Assembly (NCBI GenBank): GCA_951812925.1
Contig: OX638369.1
Span: 58,728,228-58,792,227 of the forward strand
DNA length: 64,000 bases
DNA from: Calliopum simillimum
Lineage: Eukaryota > Arthropoda > Insecta > Diptera > Lauxaniidae
Direction: 5' to 3'
Both the position numbers and the translations under genes were made by a program. Positions 11,919 to 23,555 of this stretch are shown in pieces; positions within the stretch are counted from its first letter, which is position 1; the number at the start of each line of letters is the position of its first letter. The notes beneath the pieces were generated by a model. The model ran no database searches. It was given only the letters and a program-made list of their open reading frames with translations, and had not been told where the DNA came from.

Positions 11919-12602
11919 AATACCCTACACCCAAGATATATTCACTTTGTTCATCCGTTTGTAACGCAGAGAAGGAGGCGTGGTAGATATAGAAAAGTGT
12001 ATATACTCTTGATCAGCGTCTCCTCCTGAGTCGATATAGCCATGTCCGTCTGTCTGGCTGGCTGTGTGCGGAAATACATTTTTTGGGAAACTGAGCAAGA
12101 TAATTTAATAAAATTTGGTACACTGCTTCCGTCGTTAAAGTTAGCTCGTGGGATTAAAAATGAGCGAAATCGGTCAACGGACACGTCTACCGCCCATACA
12201 AAAAATATATATTCAAAATGTAACTTGGGAGTGTTTTTCACGAAAATGCAACCAAAATACGCACACTGACAAGAAGGTGTGGCATCTCCCATATAAGCAA
12301 AAGCTAAAAAACGCTATACTGAAAGCATTTTTTGAGATAATCGAGCAAAAACTGGGTGAAATCGGACAAGAAGGCGTGGCCCTTCCTTTATAAGCAAAAG
12401 TTTTAAAATGCTGAAAGAGTTTTTTGAGATAATCGAACTAAATTTCACTCAAATACTAAGAACTATAAATTCAAACTCTGAGAAAAAACTGGGTGAATTC
12501 GGACAAAAGGGCGTGGCACCTCCCATATAAGCAAAATTTTCAAAATACTGCAGTGTAGGGTATTTAATGTTTGGCCAGGCCAAAGGTTACACCCTTACTA
12601 GT
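11919..12602 (+). mobile_element. DINE-1-like Helentron, copy 6
   Basis: Plus-strand copy with a slightly mutated 5' end (ACCCTACACCCAAG), the TTGATCAG block, almost no microsatellite (GGCTGGCTG only), three GGCGTGGC segments and an intact GGCCAGGCC/CTAGT 3' end. It is shorter than copies 2-5 through loss of internal repeats. Confidence 0.82.
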
Positions 12603-13025
12603 TGCACTCGATTTGGGTTCGAAAAAAAATGTAATCGTTTGAAAGATATTCAAGAAAAACTATTGTTTTGAAATTGTATTCCCTTTCAATAAAGGATTTT
12701 CAGAAAAAATATTCCGCACTTCCAAAATGGAAAAAAAACCCATTTCTAAAAAAAGTTATAAAAGTAATTAAAAAAGATTGCTATTTTTGTACCAAAACAC
12801 CGATAAAGTGTTATTGTGTTAAGTCGTCCCTTACTAAAGATGACCGCAGCTTATCAGCGAAAAAATCAATAGCTTAGAAGATACGGACAGTTAAGGCGAT
12901 GAGAGGTCTCCATACTGAACACTTAGAACAATTCTGTGAATTTTTATAAGAATCTGGGAACTCAACTGCAAATTTCGAAGAAATTGAGATGATCATGACC
13001 TATAGTCTTACGATATATCATTTTA
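12603..13025. other. Intergenic, possible left flank of the mariner relic
   Basis: A 69-codon ORF at 12668 is lysine-rich and unlike any known domain. It may lie inside the degraded transposon that follows, but no terminal repeat was found. Confidence 0.4.
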
Positions 13026-13041
13026 ATTTTCTGAAAGATCG

Positions 13042-13800
13042 GTGAAAATGGAGAGAAGAAAACGTAAAATTTGTGAAACAATATCAGTAGATATTACAGT
13101 TTCAACGCAGCAAGACATTCGGTTTGCTATTCTTTTTGGATTTCGACTTAAGCTCAAGCCTGTGGAAATATTTAGTGAATGCCAACTAGCATTTGAAATT
13201 GATGTGCCATCCCTCATGACTATTTCAAAGTGGTTCCGAAGATTCCAGACAGGTCACGAGGAGGACGAACCTCGAAAAAGCCGCCCAAATTCTTCGACTG
13301 ATCCAATATCAGCAAAGCAAAGCAACAAAATTCAGCAACAAAAGTAATGATGTCAGTTTACTTCACCAGAGAAAAAGTTGTAGCTGCTTTTTCTTTAGAA
13401 AAAGGTCAGATGGTTTCTGCTAAGTGGTATACTGAAAACTGCTTGCCAAAAAATTTCCAAAATTTATTGGGAATACGCCAAAAAAAAGGAGCTACGCCAC
13501 TACTTTCTACATCACGATAATGCGCCAGCGCACACTGATAAAAAAACGATCGATTTTATTGCGCTTTCAGGCATCGAAAAATTCGTCCAGTACCTTACTC
13601 CCCAGATCTAGCGTCTTGTGACTTCTGGTTGTTTCCAAAAATAAAAAAAAAATTGAGAGGGAGAGTCTTCAACAGCAATGAGGAGATAATAAATGCGGTT
13701 AGTAATGAAATTGTAAAACTGCAAAAAGCCGATTTTGAAGACTGTTTTTCAAGATGGATTTATCGACTTCAAAACTGTATCAAAATAAATGGCGATTAGG
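13042..13800 (+). pseudogene. Decayed mariner-type transposase (SETMAR-like)
   Basis: The first ORF (13042-13347) resembles a mariner N-terminal helix-turn-helix region ending in 'WFRRFQTGHEEDEPRKSRP', the usual linker. Downstream in shifting frames come 'YFTREKVVAAFSLEKGQ', then 'HHDNAPAH' around the second catalytic Asp, then 'YSPDLASCDFWLFPKIK' around the third. The middle part with the first catalytic Asp is missing or unreadable, and there are frameshifts and stops. The order and spacing are those of a DD34D mariner transposase, which cuts and pastes at TA sites. The copy is dead. Terminal repeats were not identified. Confidence 0.85.
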
Positions 13801-15430
13801 TTGACAAAATACAAACAGATGAAGAATAAAGTTATAAATTTAAAAAAAATTTTTATTCAGTTTTTTCAATTCTACTAAAAAGCGAACTTTTGTTGAGACA
13901 AATTTATGTCATATTAAATATTTCTTCAGACTGCTGCGTCATTATTATTTTAGGTATTAAGAAAGATTTACATTGGAAACACTCCCCCACCCCAAGTACG
14001 ATCCAAGTGATCCTTTTCCGCATTGAGTTAAATTTATTCTAAAAATTCCAATTGGGCCACATGGCGCAGCTTAAGGACCGCTGCATAAGATATATGTATT
14101 TGTACACGCGATCGGCTCGTGCTTGTGTTGTGCCAATACAACAACAAAGAAACAAAAGCAGTTTTCATTGCAAAATATTCACTGCAAGGTAACGCGACGC
14201 GACGCAAGGTGACGCATCGAATCGCGACGCAACTTAACGCGTCACTTGCCAAGTAATGCGCAGTGGTTTGTTATTTAGAAAAAACAAAACAAAAACAAAA
14301 CTTTTGACACTAAAAAACAATTTAATTGGAGCATCGACCTTTATCTACTTGAAACAAAAAAAAAAAAAATAATAATTATACTTCGTATTACATTCAATTT
14401 CATCGAATTAATTAAAAAAAAAATAAAAATTCATTCAATGGAATTTTATTTATTTAAATCGTTTTTTTGAAAAACACAGCTTTTCACTAAATAAACAAAA
14501 CTAAAAAACAGTTCTCGCCGATCGTTTTACAAACAAAAACAACAGCTGTTTTTTGTAGTTATTGCTCTTTGTTGGGTTGGCGGTTGGCTGCCTCTTTTCG
14601 CTCGTGTTCTCCGATTTTGTTTACAATTCTACAAAATTTTGCTTTTGGAGCAGTAGTTCAAAGCGAATGCGATATTTTTTTGGTTAATATCTCTCTTATA
14701 AACAACACATATTTGACAGATTTTTTTTAAGTTAATAAGAGATATGTTTCGAGCCTATTCGAACCTTAATTCCCAAGACTTCAAAAAATCCTTAAACATT
14801 ACATTACGTCCAATAAATCAATTTTTCCTAAAAAAAAAAAAATCAATAAAAAAAATCTATATGGTCGATAAAAATAAAAGCTCTTCACCGATATCTCTCT
14901 GAAAAAAACAAAAATCGTACAATGTACTCTACTATCTGCTGGTATCTCTTGTCTTTCGTATTGCTGAATGCAAAACCAAATCATTGACCTACTGCCGAAA
15001 ATTTAGAACGATGACTCTCTCTGTTTATGACGAATGTGCTCACGATGTTGCAAAGTGATCGATTGTTTTTATTTGCTTTTTAATTCTTGTTTGTTTTTTA
15101 TCAGACTGTCTCTGAGATACCAATGTTTTATTTGAACTTAAAAGCACTTTTCTTTGTTATAAAAAATAAACATTTAAAGAAATTTTAAATTTTTTTGAAA
15201 ATTCGTGATTTTTCTATTAAATTTTATTGATTTTCCTCTATAAGTTACGGTTTTTGCAAAGTATATCCACGGTAAAGGCATTTGACACTTAATTGGGTCT
15301 ACAAGGTCATAAAAAATATTTTAAGTAAATAGTCCAATATTAAAAATTGTAGCCCTGCGTGTGACTTCCTTGAGCGTAAAAATCTTCTGTCACGGACAAA
15401 ACAACCTTTAACTTTGACATTTAACTCTTG
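13801..15430. other. Intergenic; no gene supported
   Basis: The stretch at 14160-14250 has several GCGACGC and GACGCAA words. The stretch at 14500-14650 is less AT-rich with a CAGCTG E-box; it could be a promoter or first non-coding exon of a long-intron gene, but I see no coding partner. The remainder is AT-rich. Confidence 0.4.
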
Positions 15431-15700
15431 AGTACACCAGAGTATTGTCCTATCCCCGTCACTTTTCCTTGTTATCTTCGATGACCTTCTGTCAGCGACC
15501 ATTAATCTAATCCACACATTTGCAGACAAAAGCATTTGTCATTCATATCGCTTCAGAAAGCGCCCAAGCTCTGCGGATATTGTGAGAAAAAGGCGATATA
15601 TGAATGACAACCTCCGAAAGGGATCGAGCTTCGGGTCGAATTCAACGCTAGCAAGGCCCCTTATTATTGTCGGCGTAGACAAACCTGGCGCACAATGGGA
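15430..15700 (+). pseudogene. Non-LTR retrotransposon RT fragment
   Basis: Translation in two plus frames gives pieces like 'FIFDDLLSATIN' with 'HTFADKS' (the RT F-A-D-D box, with K for the second D), then 'RRYMNDNLRKG' and 'VEFNASK'. Non-LTR reverse transcriptases have this order after the catalytic palm. At least one frameshift is present. A second piece of apparently the same family starts at 17163, where an NxSKTQCC-like motif follows directly, so the two may be parts of one element or two copies. Confidence 0.65.
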
Positions 15701-17168
15701 GGGTTTGTATGGAACGGCAGTCATATGTAAGTATATAGTAATAAAAGAGCTAGGCTATTAAAATTTTGTGCAGATGTTCTTTATATTAAAATAATAAAAT
15801 TCTATGAATACGAACAAACCCGCGGACGGACACGCCTACCTCCCATACAAAGTTGGGGCGTGGTCAGAACTTTTCTTCAAAATGGGCATCAATTTCCAAT
15901 GACTGGACCCCGCTGATTTCAAAAATGTTAAAAATTCTGAGGTATCTTTTATAATTTTCAAGTTATGAGAAATGAACAAAAATCTACTTTATAAAAACTA
16001 TATTTTGTTTGCTTGTGTATTTGTCCCTTATTGACTCGGAAACTAACTAACCGTTTTAAAAGAACTTGTTACATTGTGTTAGTACAAAAAAAGGCTATGT
16101 TATATGCTAAAAAGGTAGGCGGTGCCACGCTCTCCAAAAGTTGATTTCATATCTCCGAAACCCTTTGACGCAGATAAATGAGATATGATTGGGTACATAT
16201 GCTAAGACAATTACAACAAACAATTCTCACTAGAAAAGTGGGCGGTGCCACGCCCCTCTGAATGCTGATTTATCAAATCTCAGAAGCAGCTTGACGTAGA
16301 TAGACAAAATCTGGTACATATGCAAAGGGTATTTGGAAAAAAATTTTCAATGAAAAAATGGGCAGTGCCACGCCCTACGAAAATAAAATTTGTCATTTTA
16401 CTAACGCTTCTTGGCGTAAACTATAAGATTTGGTAAAATGCTTCGCTATGGTATGTCCAAGAAAAGAGAGGGCAATTTGCAAGGGGCTGAAAAGGGGGAT
16501 ATATACCCTTTACCTACTACCCTTTCGTTAAAAATAAGCGTCTTCCGAATTTAAGCAGACTTTAAGCTTAAAATTGATAAATCTGTTGTAAAACGTTGAA
16601 GAATATAAAAAATAAAAACAGCTTGTTTTCTCAAAAACTGCAACAGGAAAAAATTCATAGAAAAAAAAGTTCTCAAAAAAGGCAATAGGGATTTGTATTT
16701 CGATTAAGCATACTTGGCCACATATTATATTGGAAAATAATGAAAATCAGAATATGTATTTTTTTTTAATGTCAATGTTTGCAATTTTTCCATTTTTACC
16801 ATTTTTTTTTTTTTTAATATTTGAAAAATCACTATAATTCACATAAAATTTGTAGAAAAAAATAGGTTATTTTTAACAAAGTAGAAACAAAATCCTTTCT
16901 AACAATGTGCTACATAAGTGCATCCGGCTTAAAACAAATTAACTAGAGCGTTTATCCAGTACTTTCTAATATAAAAACTTCCATAGAGCATTTTTGCTAT
17001 TTAAAGTCCAACTTTGAGCCCACTGTGTAACTAAAGCAAAAGAAAATTTTAAAATTTTATAGTTTTTTTCCGTCCTTAGTTATAATCTGACGATTGGCGT
17101 AAAAATTTTGTAAATCCATAGTACTTTCAAATTATATCTATTTATGGCCACAATCTCCCATTGTGCGG
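15681..17168. mobile_element. Inverted-repeat-ended insertion with 121-bp tandem segments
   Basis: CGCACAATGGGAG at the left and its complement at the right (ending at about 17168) bracket non-coding sequence lying between the two LINE pieces. Inside are three GGTGCCACGC-type segments at 16121, 16244 and 16364, a period of about 121 bp. These resemble the internal repeats of the Helentrons but lack the Helentron ends. The terminal match is only 13 bp, so the boundary call is tentative. Confidence 0.45.
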
Positions 17169-17640
17169 CGTAGCAAAACCCAATGCTGTCTGGTGTCTCG
17201 CAGACGAGTGGATTGTCCCCCTTCACCTCTCAATATGGCCGGCGTAAGCATTATGAGATCAGCAACTCTTGACGTTCTGAGCATATCGATTCAAGCTGAC
17301 CTTAGGTGGATAGATCATGTACTCGATGTGTCGAAAGAAGCAACCAAATGTTTAGGTTAAATAAAACGGTGTAAGAAATATTTCACTCCTGTTTATCTTC
17401 TGACCGTCTATTTCGCCTATATTAGACCTATTAAGTTGTGGAATAATATCTCTGCGAACGTTTTTCCGACAGCTTTGACATTGGTAGGCTTAAGAAAACT
17501 GTTCGTCGACACTACTCTCTTTTACCCCATCCTTCTAACCTATTTACTTTTCTATAACTCAACACGGTGCATTGCATTTATGCCCCTATAAATGCAATGC
17601 ACCGTACGTCCCCTTAGCGTTGGTTTAAGTAACAAAAAAA
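17163..17640 (+). pseudogene. Non-LTR retrotransposon RT 3' fragment
   Basis: The ORF 'SKTQCCLVSRRR' through 'LDVLSISIQADLRW', 'VAKEATKCLG'-type sequence and 'KRCKKYFTPVYLLTVYFAYIRP' matches the thumb/C-terminal region of Jockey/R1-like reverse transcriptases. A stop follows KCLG, then a deletion, then 'KLWNNISANVFP', the usual 'LWN.LP...FP' ending. An A-run lies near 17630. This is a 5'-truncated dead copy. Confidence 0.75.
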
Positions 17641-17689
17641 AAATTATTGATGGTCTGAAAATATATTCCTTTAAAAAAAAAAAATATCC

Positions 17690-17815
17690 CAGTGTGCCAA
17701 ACGGTTTATATCTCCGAATTTTTATCCATTACGGATCCGTTACTGATCCGTAACGGATAAAAAAGCGGATCCGTAACGGATAAAAAAGCGGAGGTATAAA
17801 CCGTTTGGCACACTG
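17690..17815. mobile_element. 126-bp MITE of the CAGTGTGCCAAACGG family
   Basis: Perfect 15-bp inverted ends (CAGTGTGCCAAACGG) enclose nearly palindromic sequence made of ACGGATCCGTTAC words. It shares ends and words with the 2.07-kb foldback at 2875-4943. The flanks show no clear target duplication. Confidence 0.8.
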
Positions 17816-17837
17816 AGGTCTCTGTTCATGTTCTTAA

Positions 17838-18119
17838 ATGAGCAACTTCTATCATTATGTCTATATGATAGGTCCCTTCCATTCACAAATAAATTTTGTG
17901 AGTCTTTTTATAAATGTAATTCTTGAATTAGCCGAATTCGGTGTGACATCGAATTTATTTTTTTGGTTTTGGACTGCCGGGTTGGGCGATCTATTCAGCG
18001 TTTATTATAAAAAAAGGAAGAACATTGATGAAAGTAAGGCGCTTGTTAGTCATCGTTTATTGTTGTGCCCAATAGTGTTTCAAATGCTATTTATTACACT
18101 GTGTGGTAAAAGGTATTAA
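17838..18119 (+). CDS. Unidentified ORF, possible membrane protein exon
   Basis: This 93-codon ORF starts 23 bp after a MITE. Its composition is less biased than surrounding random ORFs, with two hydrophobic stretches (residues about 18-50, including 'NLFFWFWTAGLGDLF', and 70-88) that could be membrane segments. A GTATTA donor at 18113 and an acceptor TAG at 18155 suggest a 43-nt intron. The sequence beyond 18156 reads as a hydrophobic tail ending at TGA 18233, but not in the frame that this splice gives. It may be the 3' end of a gene whose upstream part is lost, or chance. No family recognised. Confidence 0.3.
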   Translation: MSNFYHYVYMIGPFHSQINFVSLFINVILELAEFGVTSNLFFWFWTAGLGDLFSVYYKKRKNIDESKALVSHRLLLCPIVFQMLFITLCGKRY

Positions 18120-18241
18120 ATTTTAAGTAGTTTTTATTGTTAATTAATTTTATAGGAATTTTTATGGACTCCACACATTTTGCCCGTTCTATATGGAGCT
18201 GTGGCTATTGGTGTGGCATTTTACAGTGTGTGATTAAATGC

Positions 18242-18956
18242 AATTGAATAAACAAATAGTACACTGTTAATAAATACTAATGTTTATTCAAGTTTATTTG
18301 CAGGTTTAAAGAGTATCGATGAGTGCTTTGCAAATGCAAGTGAATATAAGTACATAGTTACTGATAATAAATTTATAAGATTGCTAGATTTATGCCAACA
18401 CTTGACACTTATACCGGCCGGCATTTAATTAAAAATACACGTCTATATAAAATATCGGCTAAGGGTTGTAGCAAATAACTAAGACATTTCTATTATTATT
18501 AAGTATTTGTTTAGTAGAAAAATTAAAGATTACGAAAAATTTTTAATCTCAAAAATCACAGACATATAACTTTAACTTAAATCATAATCTTAAATTTAAT
18601 TTAATCACAGATTTTGATTTTTGAGGGAACATTTTTTTTTTCCAAAAAAAATTCTACATAGCATAAAAAACCTCAGACTCAAAAACTCCATTTTAAACAA
18701 AAAAGACCTAGAAATTTAATTTTTTTTATGATTATTATCTTATTTGATATCCCCATACAAAAAAAAATGTTCGCTGCAGGCCACCCATTTTGAAAGCTTA
18801 TCGAAAATGATTTTTAAGCAAAAAAAAAAATTTTTTTTCGACCTCTACATAAGTTGCTATTTGATTTTTTCCCTATAGCTCCGCTATGTAGTGGGCTCCT
18901 ACGTATTTTGAGTTTGACTTTATTGACGACAAAGTCTGGGTACGGAGATGTATTCG
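18242..18956. other. Intergenic, nothing recognised
   Basis: AT-rich with long A and T runs; no ORF or repeat end could be supported. Confidence 0.45.
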
Positions 18957-18958
18957 TA

Positions 18959-20481
18959 GGGGAGACTGGGGCACATTTGACACAAAATTTTCAAAGGCCT
19001 GTATCTTTGAAAATTATTGCACGATCTTAATACTCTTTACTGTTTCTGAAACATTGATTATTTAAGATTAAAACCAAGAAAAAAAAAAATTTTAAAAAGA
19101 CTGCATTAAGAGTACTTTTTCAAATTTTTTCAAAAAAAGTCATTTTGTCAAATGTGCCCCAGGTACGGGGCACATTTGACATTGCAAGGGGCACATTTGA
19201 CACTCACAAAAATAACACAGAAACATTAAACAAAACATTAATACATATATTTTTTTTCATTAACGGAGACTTATTTTATATATATGTAAGTGTGAGAAGT
19301 CGATATCAAATACGTATTTAGTGCGTGAACGTGAAGTTGAGGCTGGATTTGTTGGAGTTGGTAGTTTATACTCAATTGCACTCCTCAAAGTCAGGCAAAA
19401 ATCTTCCACTTCCGGTTTTATAAAAACCCAACTTAATGGTGAAACTCTTCTCAAATAACTGATCTTGTATGAGGTATAGCCAATTAAGTACTTACTTCTA
19501 CAATTTCTCCCACATAAAAAAATGGGTTTTTGGATTTTTCGCCAAATTTCCCAAGGACAATATATAAGCATAAAGTGCAATTTCCAACAATACCCTTAAT
19601 GAAAACATCAACTTAAAATGTATGACAAGACCCAGTTTGGTGGAAATTTCTTTGGTCTGGATTTTGGGTAACACCATCGTCAAAATATCTGCAGCGCTTT
19701 CACATGATGGGGCGTATTTCAAATCAATTTGATTATTATTAAAAACTTCGCATACATGATGAACTTTGATGGCAATATGTTTACTTCGGGAATTCATCCA
19801 TCCAGATTTTCAAATTAAAATAAGTGTTAGAGGTCCTGGAAAGCATCTATTCAAAAATCTTGTGTTGTAGATAAAACAAAGGTAACAAATTATATTAAAT
19901 CAAATGAAATAGATTCTGTTCGGAAGTCGGGGTTTCTCTTTGGTTTCCGATATTAGAAATAGCGTATTTAACTTTTTTTTCATCGCCATCGTGTCTGTTC
20001 GTTTTCATTTTATAGTGACATACCATGTATTTAAAAGATAAAACTAGAAAATCTTTTAAAATACACAAACACGAACGTCAAATGTGCCCCTTCGGCAAAA
20101 GTCAAATGTGCCCCAAAATCTCTTGAAGAATTAAAAATATTTTATAATTTAAACTATTTGACCTTAACAAAAAACACTTTTATTCTATTAATTATAAAGG
20201 TTAGTGCTGCCAAATTGTCATACTTACTTTCAAAAAACAATACAAATTTATTTGCAAAACCGTTACGAACAAGATGCCGAAAATTACAAAAAAATACACA
20301 AAAAGTTAAAAAAGCGTATTGGCGTGGGAGGAGTAGAAAGAGAACTGCCAAAGTTCATTACGTTGCTTCCACTCTAATTAGTTATGTTTCTGCATTTCAG
20401 TTTTTTGGTTCGATAGGCGTGTTCACACCGAAAATGGCAAAGTCAAATGTGCCCCGGTGTCAAATGTACCCCAGCTTACCC
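18959..20481. mobile_element. TA-flanked element A with repeated 14-bp word
   Basis: The element is flanked by TA (18957-18958; 20482-20483). Its terminal inverted repeat is about 25 bp (GGGGAGACTGGGGCACATTT and on). The word GGGGCACATTTGAC occurs forward at 18968, 19167 and 19188, and reversed at 19147, 20077, 20101, 20442 and (one mismatch) 20459. It is otherwise non-coding apart from a copia-type remnant on the minus strand. An ORF near 20273 beginning 'MPKITKKYTKS' could be a relic of a pogo-type N-terminus, but this is weak. The layout is that of a non-autonomous DNA transposon with duplicated transposase-binding sites. Confidence 0.75.
19600..19850 (-). pseudogene. Ty1/copia RNase H C-terminal remnant
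   Basis: The minus strand reads 'NSRSKHIAIKVHHV', then 'IDLKYAPSCESAADILTMV' and 'STKLGL'. Copia-type polyproteins end with RxKHIDIxYHFxR, then LxYxPTxxxxADIxTKxL, then KLGL, so this is the end of RNase H. A stop lies just upstream and no integrase or RT is seen, so it is a short relic, presumably inserted into element A. Confidence 0.8.
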
Positions 20482-20847
20482 TACTCATTTCAAGATTATA
20501 AAACTGCTTTTAGTAAAATCGGAGCTGCTCGGTTTTGCAAGTTACAGCCAATTATATATTTTTTTTATTTTTTACTGTACAGTAACAAAAAAGTTAAAAT
20601 CAAAATGTCATGGATACAACACGAAATGGTGTAAAATATTCATAATTGTTGTATGCTAGAACGTTTGGATTCTGATCAATGTACGGAAAAATCAATATGC
20701 GGTAGTAAGATATTTAACACTGAAGATAAAATAGTTGACGCGATTTAACCAGAGACAATGGGAAAAAGCTTCAAATGGCGATTACCAAAAACTTGAATGA
20801 CACGGCTTAGCCAAAGACGGAATCAACTAAAACTTATGCCAGAATCG

Positions 20848-21646
20848 TGAGACAAGAAATGAAAATGTTTCTGTTCCATTTTCCAAATCCAGTAATTTAA
20901 TTCCATCGTCTTGTAGTATCTCTAATTTCCCACTATCGTCTCTGCGTGAATATAAAGACTTAGGTGTAGTATTCGATTCTAATTTTTCTTTTCGTCCGCA
21001 CTTGGAATATATTATTCCAAAAGCTTATTCTATGTCAGCTTTTCTTTGACGTAATAGTGGCTCCTTTAAGGACCCTTGTACTTTAAAAGTCTTGTATACT
21101 AGTCTGGTAAGATCTAGATTAGAATATGCGGCAATTGTATGGTCTCCTTTTTATGATTCACATAAGATAAGAATCGGAAAAGCCCAGAAATCTTTTACTA
21201 GATTTGCCTTGCGATCGTTAGACTTTGAATCTGGTTGTCTATTGTTAGGACTAAAGACTTTAGAGGCTCGAAGAAGTATTCTGTCTCTACTTTTTGTATA
21301 TGACATTGTTGTTGGTTCTGTTGATTGTCCGATGTTGTTGCGTTTGATTCAATTCAATGTTCCCTCAAGAATTTTACGTAATCATGTTCTTTTTCATTTG
21401 GATATGGTTCGCACAAATTATGCTACAAATGCTCCTATAAATAGGACTTTAAATTTGTTTAATAATATTAATTTACCTAATAACATAGATTTTTCAGTTT
21501 CAAAAAATTCTGTAAAATCTCTTTTGAATAGTATATTGTAAAATTGATTATTTTTGTATTATATTATATTTTTAACTTCAATTATTCTAGTCTGTAAGAA
21601 ATTCTATGTTCAAAGACTAATGAAAGAAATAAATAAAAAAAAAAAT
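20848..21646 (+). pseudogene. 5'-truncated non-LTR retrotransposon
   Basis: One frame reads 'REYKDLGVVFDSNFSFRPHL', then a stop after 'YSMSAFL', then from 21071 'LKVLYTSLVRSRLEYAAIVW' continuing to 21541. The motifs KDLGVxxD, LVRSxLEYAxxVWxP and 'RRSILSLLFVYDIVVGSVDCP' are typical of the C-terminal part of Jockey/LOA-like reverse transcriptases. The ORF ends at a TAA and is followed by about 100 bp of 3' UTR and an A-rich tail (AAATAAATAAAAAAAAAAA) at 21628-21646. There is only one internal stop, so this is a fairly young 5'-truncated insertion. Confidence 0.85.
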
Positions 21647-21689
21647 ATCTCATATCTAATTTATAATAACTTGCTTTTGATTCCGCCAT

Positions 21690-21900
21690 GGCAAAATTTT
21701 TTACCTGGGGGTTTTTGAGGTCGCTGATTACGAATTTGATGTTAGATTTTTAAAAAAGAAAATGGCGGATTTAAAATGGTGGACGAATTGCATAAATATT
21801 CAACCAAATCCAACAAAAAAATTTACTCGGGGGTTTTTGGGGTCACTGATTACGAATCTGATGTTAGATTTTTAAAAAACAAAATGCCGGATTCGAATAG
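21690..21900 (+). repeat. 122-bp-period tandem repeat, two units
   Basis: CTGATTACGAAT(T/C)TGATGTTAG recurs at 21724 and 21846, exactly 122 bp apart, with flanking GGGGGTTTTTG and AAAATGGCGGAT-like words. The same unit, inverted, occurs three times at 41440-41840 with the same period. Non-coding; it resembles a satellite fragment or the internal repeat of a transposon. Confidence 0.75.
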
Positions 21901-21959
21901 GTAAAAAATAACACTTGCACAATTTTTATATCTAATTTAAAAATTTATTTCAAAACTTT

Positions 21960-22811
21960 AACTTTGATAGAGTTGTGTGCAACAGTTAATTTATCTACAT
22001 AAAAATGGGTTTTAGATTCCGTTATCACGGAGTATTAGCTGTATAATAATATAAAAAAATTTCCATTTCAGCCGAGCAACACATATTGACACTTGGTATG
22101 CAATATGAGTTAAATTTTCATATGGGTGCTTCAGAAAAAATCGCGTCAAAGAAAAGGGGCAGAAAAAGGCACCTCAATTTTTTTATATGTGTTAGAAAAG
22201 GTTTCAATCTTCTTAAATCTAAAAAATCCTGGTGGTATGACGTGATATAAATTAGTACTGGGCTTTTTTCATAACCATTGCATACTGTTTTTGTGAAATA
22301 ATTTGATTTTAAGTATAATTACCGTAAAAGTATAAATTATTGCAAGTTTTGAATATAAAGGTTCGATAGTATTTCCTTTTACAAAGAGATTCCATATTCA
22401 AACATTGAAATCGGTTCAGTTTTACAGTAACCACACAACTTTTACAGTGAACACTTAATTTTTACTTTTAACTCTCAGAATTTTGCGTCTGAGAAGAGTA
22501 CTTTTGGAGGGATCTCAAGAGCATTGTAGGAATACCTGGATCTTTCTTACAAATTTTTTGAGGTCTATGAATAACTGTTAGACAATACGGTTTATAAAAA
22601 GTTAATTTAAAAAAACTTTTTTTTGACTTTTGGCCAGCTTTTAAGGATTTTGAACCAGTGTGCGCCAACGAGGAAAGGTTTTTCTTCTCTTGGATATATT
22701 TGCACAAAGGTCTAGGCTGAACGACGAAATCATAAACGAACTATCGTTTCTACGTTCCGATTTTAATAATAATTGAAAACTTAAGACTGTTTTTTTATGT
22801 TTTTAACATAT
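21960..22811. other. Intergenic, no supported gene
   Basis: A 79-codon minus-strand ORF (22468-22707) is Lys/Ser-rich and matches nothing I recognise. No repeat ends were found. Confidence 0.4.
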
Positions 22812-23030
22812 ACAGTAAGATGCAAAACAGTCAACATGTTTGCTATTTTTGACTTAGTACTGCTATAGCGTCCGTTCTGATTACATGACCAACAAGAAAT
22901 ATAAACCAAACGAAAGCCTAACCTTTCCTCTCTTCAAATATGTGAGCAATTTTACCGAACTTCAAACCATAAAAAAATAATGCTCAAAAAACCATTTCGA
23001 AAACATGTTGACAGTTTTGCATCACTTTAA
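22812..23030. mobile_element. 219-bp MITE
   Basis: TGCAAAACAGTCAACATG near 22821 is matched in reverse near 23005-23022 with one mismatch, giving an inverted repeat of about 28 bp starting ACAGTAAGATGC. The interior is non-coding. TA-type flanks are plausible but mutated, consistent with a Tc1/mariner-derived MITE. Confidence 0.65.
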
Positions 23031-23286
23031 GTGATGTGCCTACAAACCTGGAACGTGAATTTTTCCTAGTTTAAAAAAACGATTCCAATAAATTTTGTTG
23101 TGCTGATTCCAAAACTGGCCACAGAATCCCTCTACCTCGTCAGAATTTCGAGGTATCCTAAACTTAAATTGCAAAAAGCGACGTTTTTGCCGTTTTTCAA
23201 ATAAGGTTCAAGGTCGCAAGGATTTTTTCTGCTTGATTCCGTAAAATACACTTGAACGTCTTGCTTTTTTCCTTTCCAAAAAAGTG

Positions 23287-23555
23287 GTGAATGGTCATCT
23301 ACGATTTTTCTTTGCAAAGTTATGCCACCTCTAAGATGACACCATGAAATATCCAAAATTCATACTAAGAGTAATTTGCGTATTTTTTGGCCATATTTTT
23401 CCAGAAGGATATGTTTATAAACCATTCATACCAATTGAACCATATTTAGATGACATAAATCCAAGCCCTGCCGCTATATCCGTTTTATAAGATCTTATGA
23501 TGTCATCTTAGAGTAGGCATAACTTTGCAAAGAAAAATCGTAGATGACCATTCAA
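23287..23555. repeat. Inverted repeat with 52-bp arms
   Basis: GAATGGTCATCTACGATTTT through TCTAAGATGACA at 23288-23341 is matched by its complement at 23501-23555 with about one mismatch; the arms are about 160 bp apart. Outside the arms similarity stops. It could be a small transposon or a hairpin-forming locus. Confidence 0.65.

Noticed and set aside
20158..20634. 158-codon ORF in element A
   Set aside because: It runs through the repeated 14-bp words and the terminal repeat; composition is not coding. A short pogo-like N-terminus was considered but is too weak.
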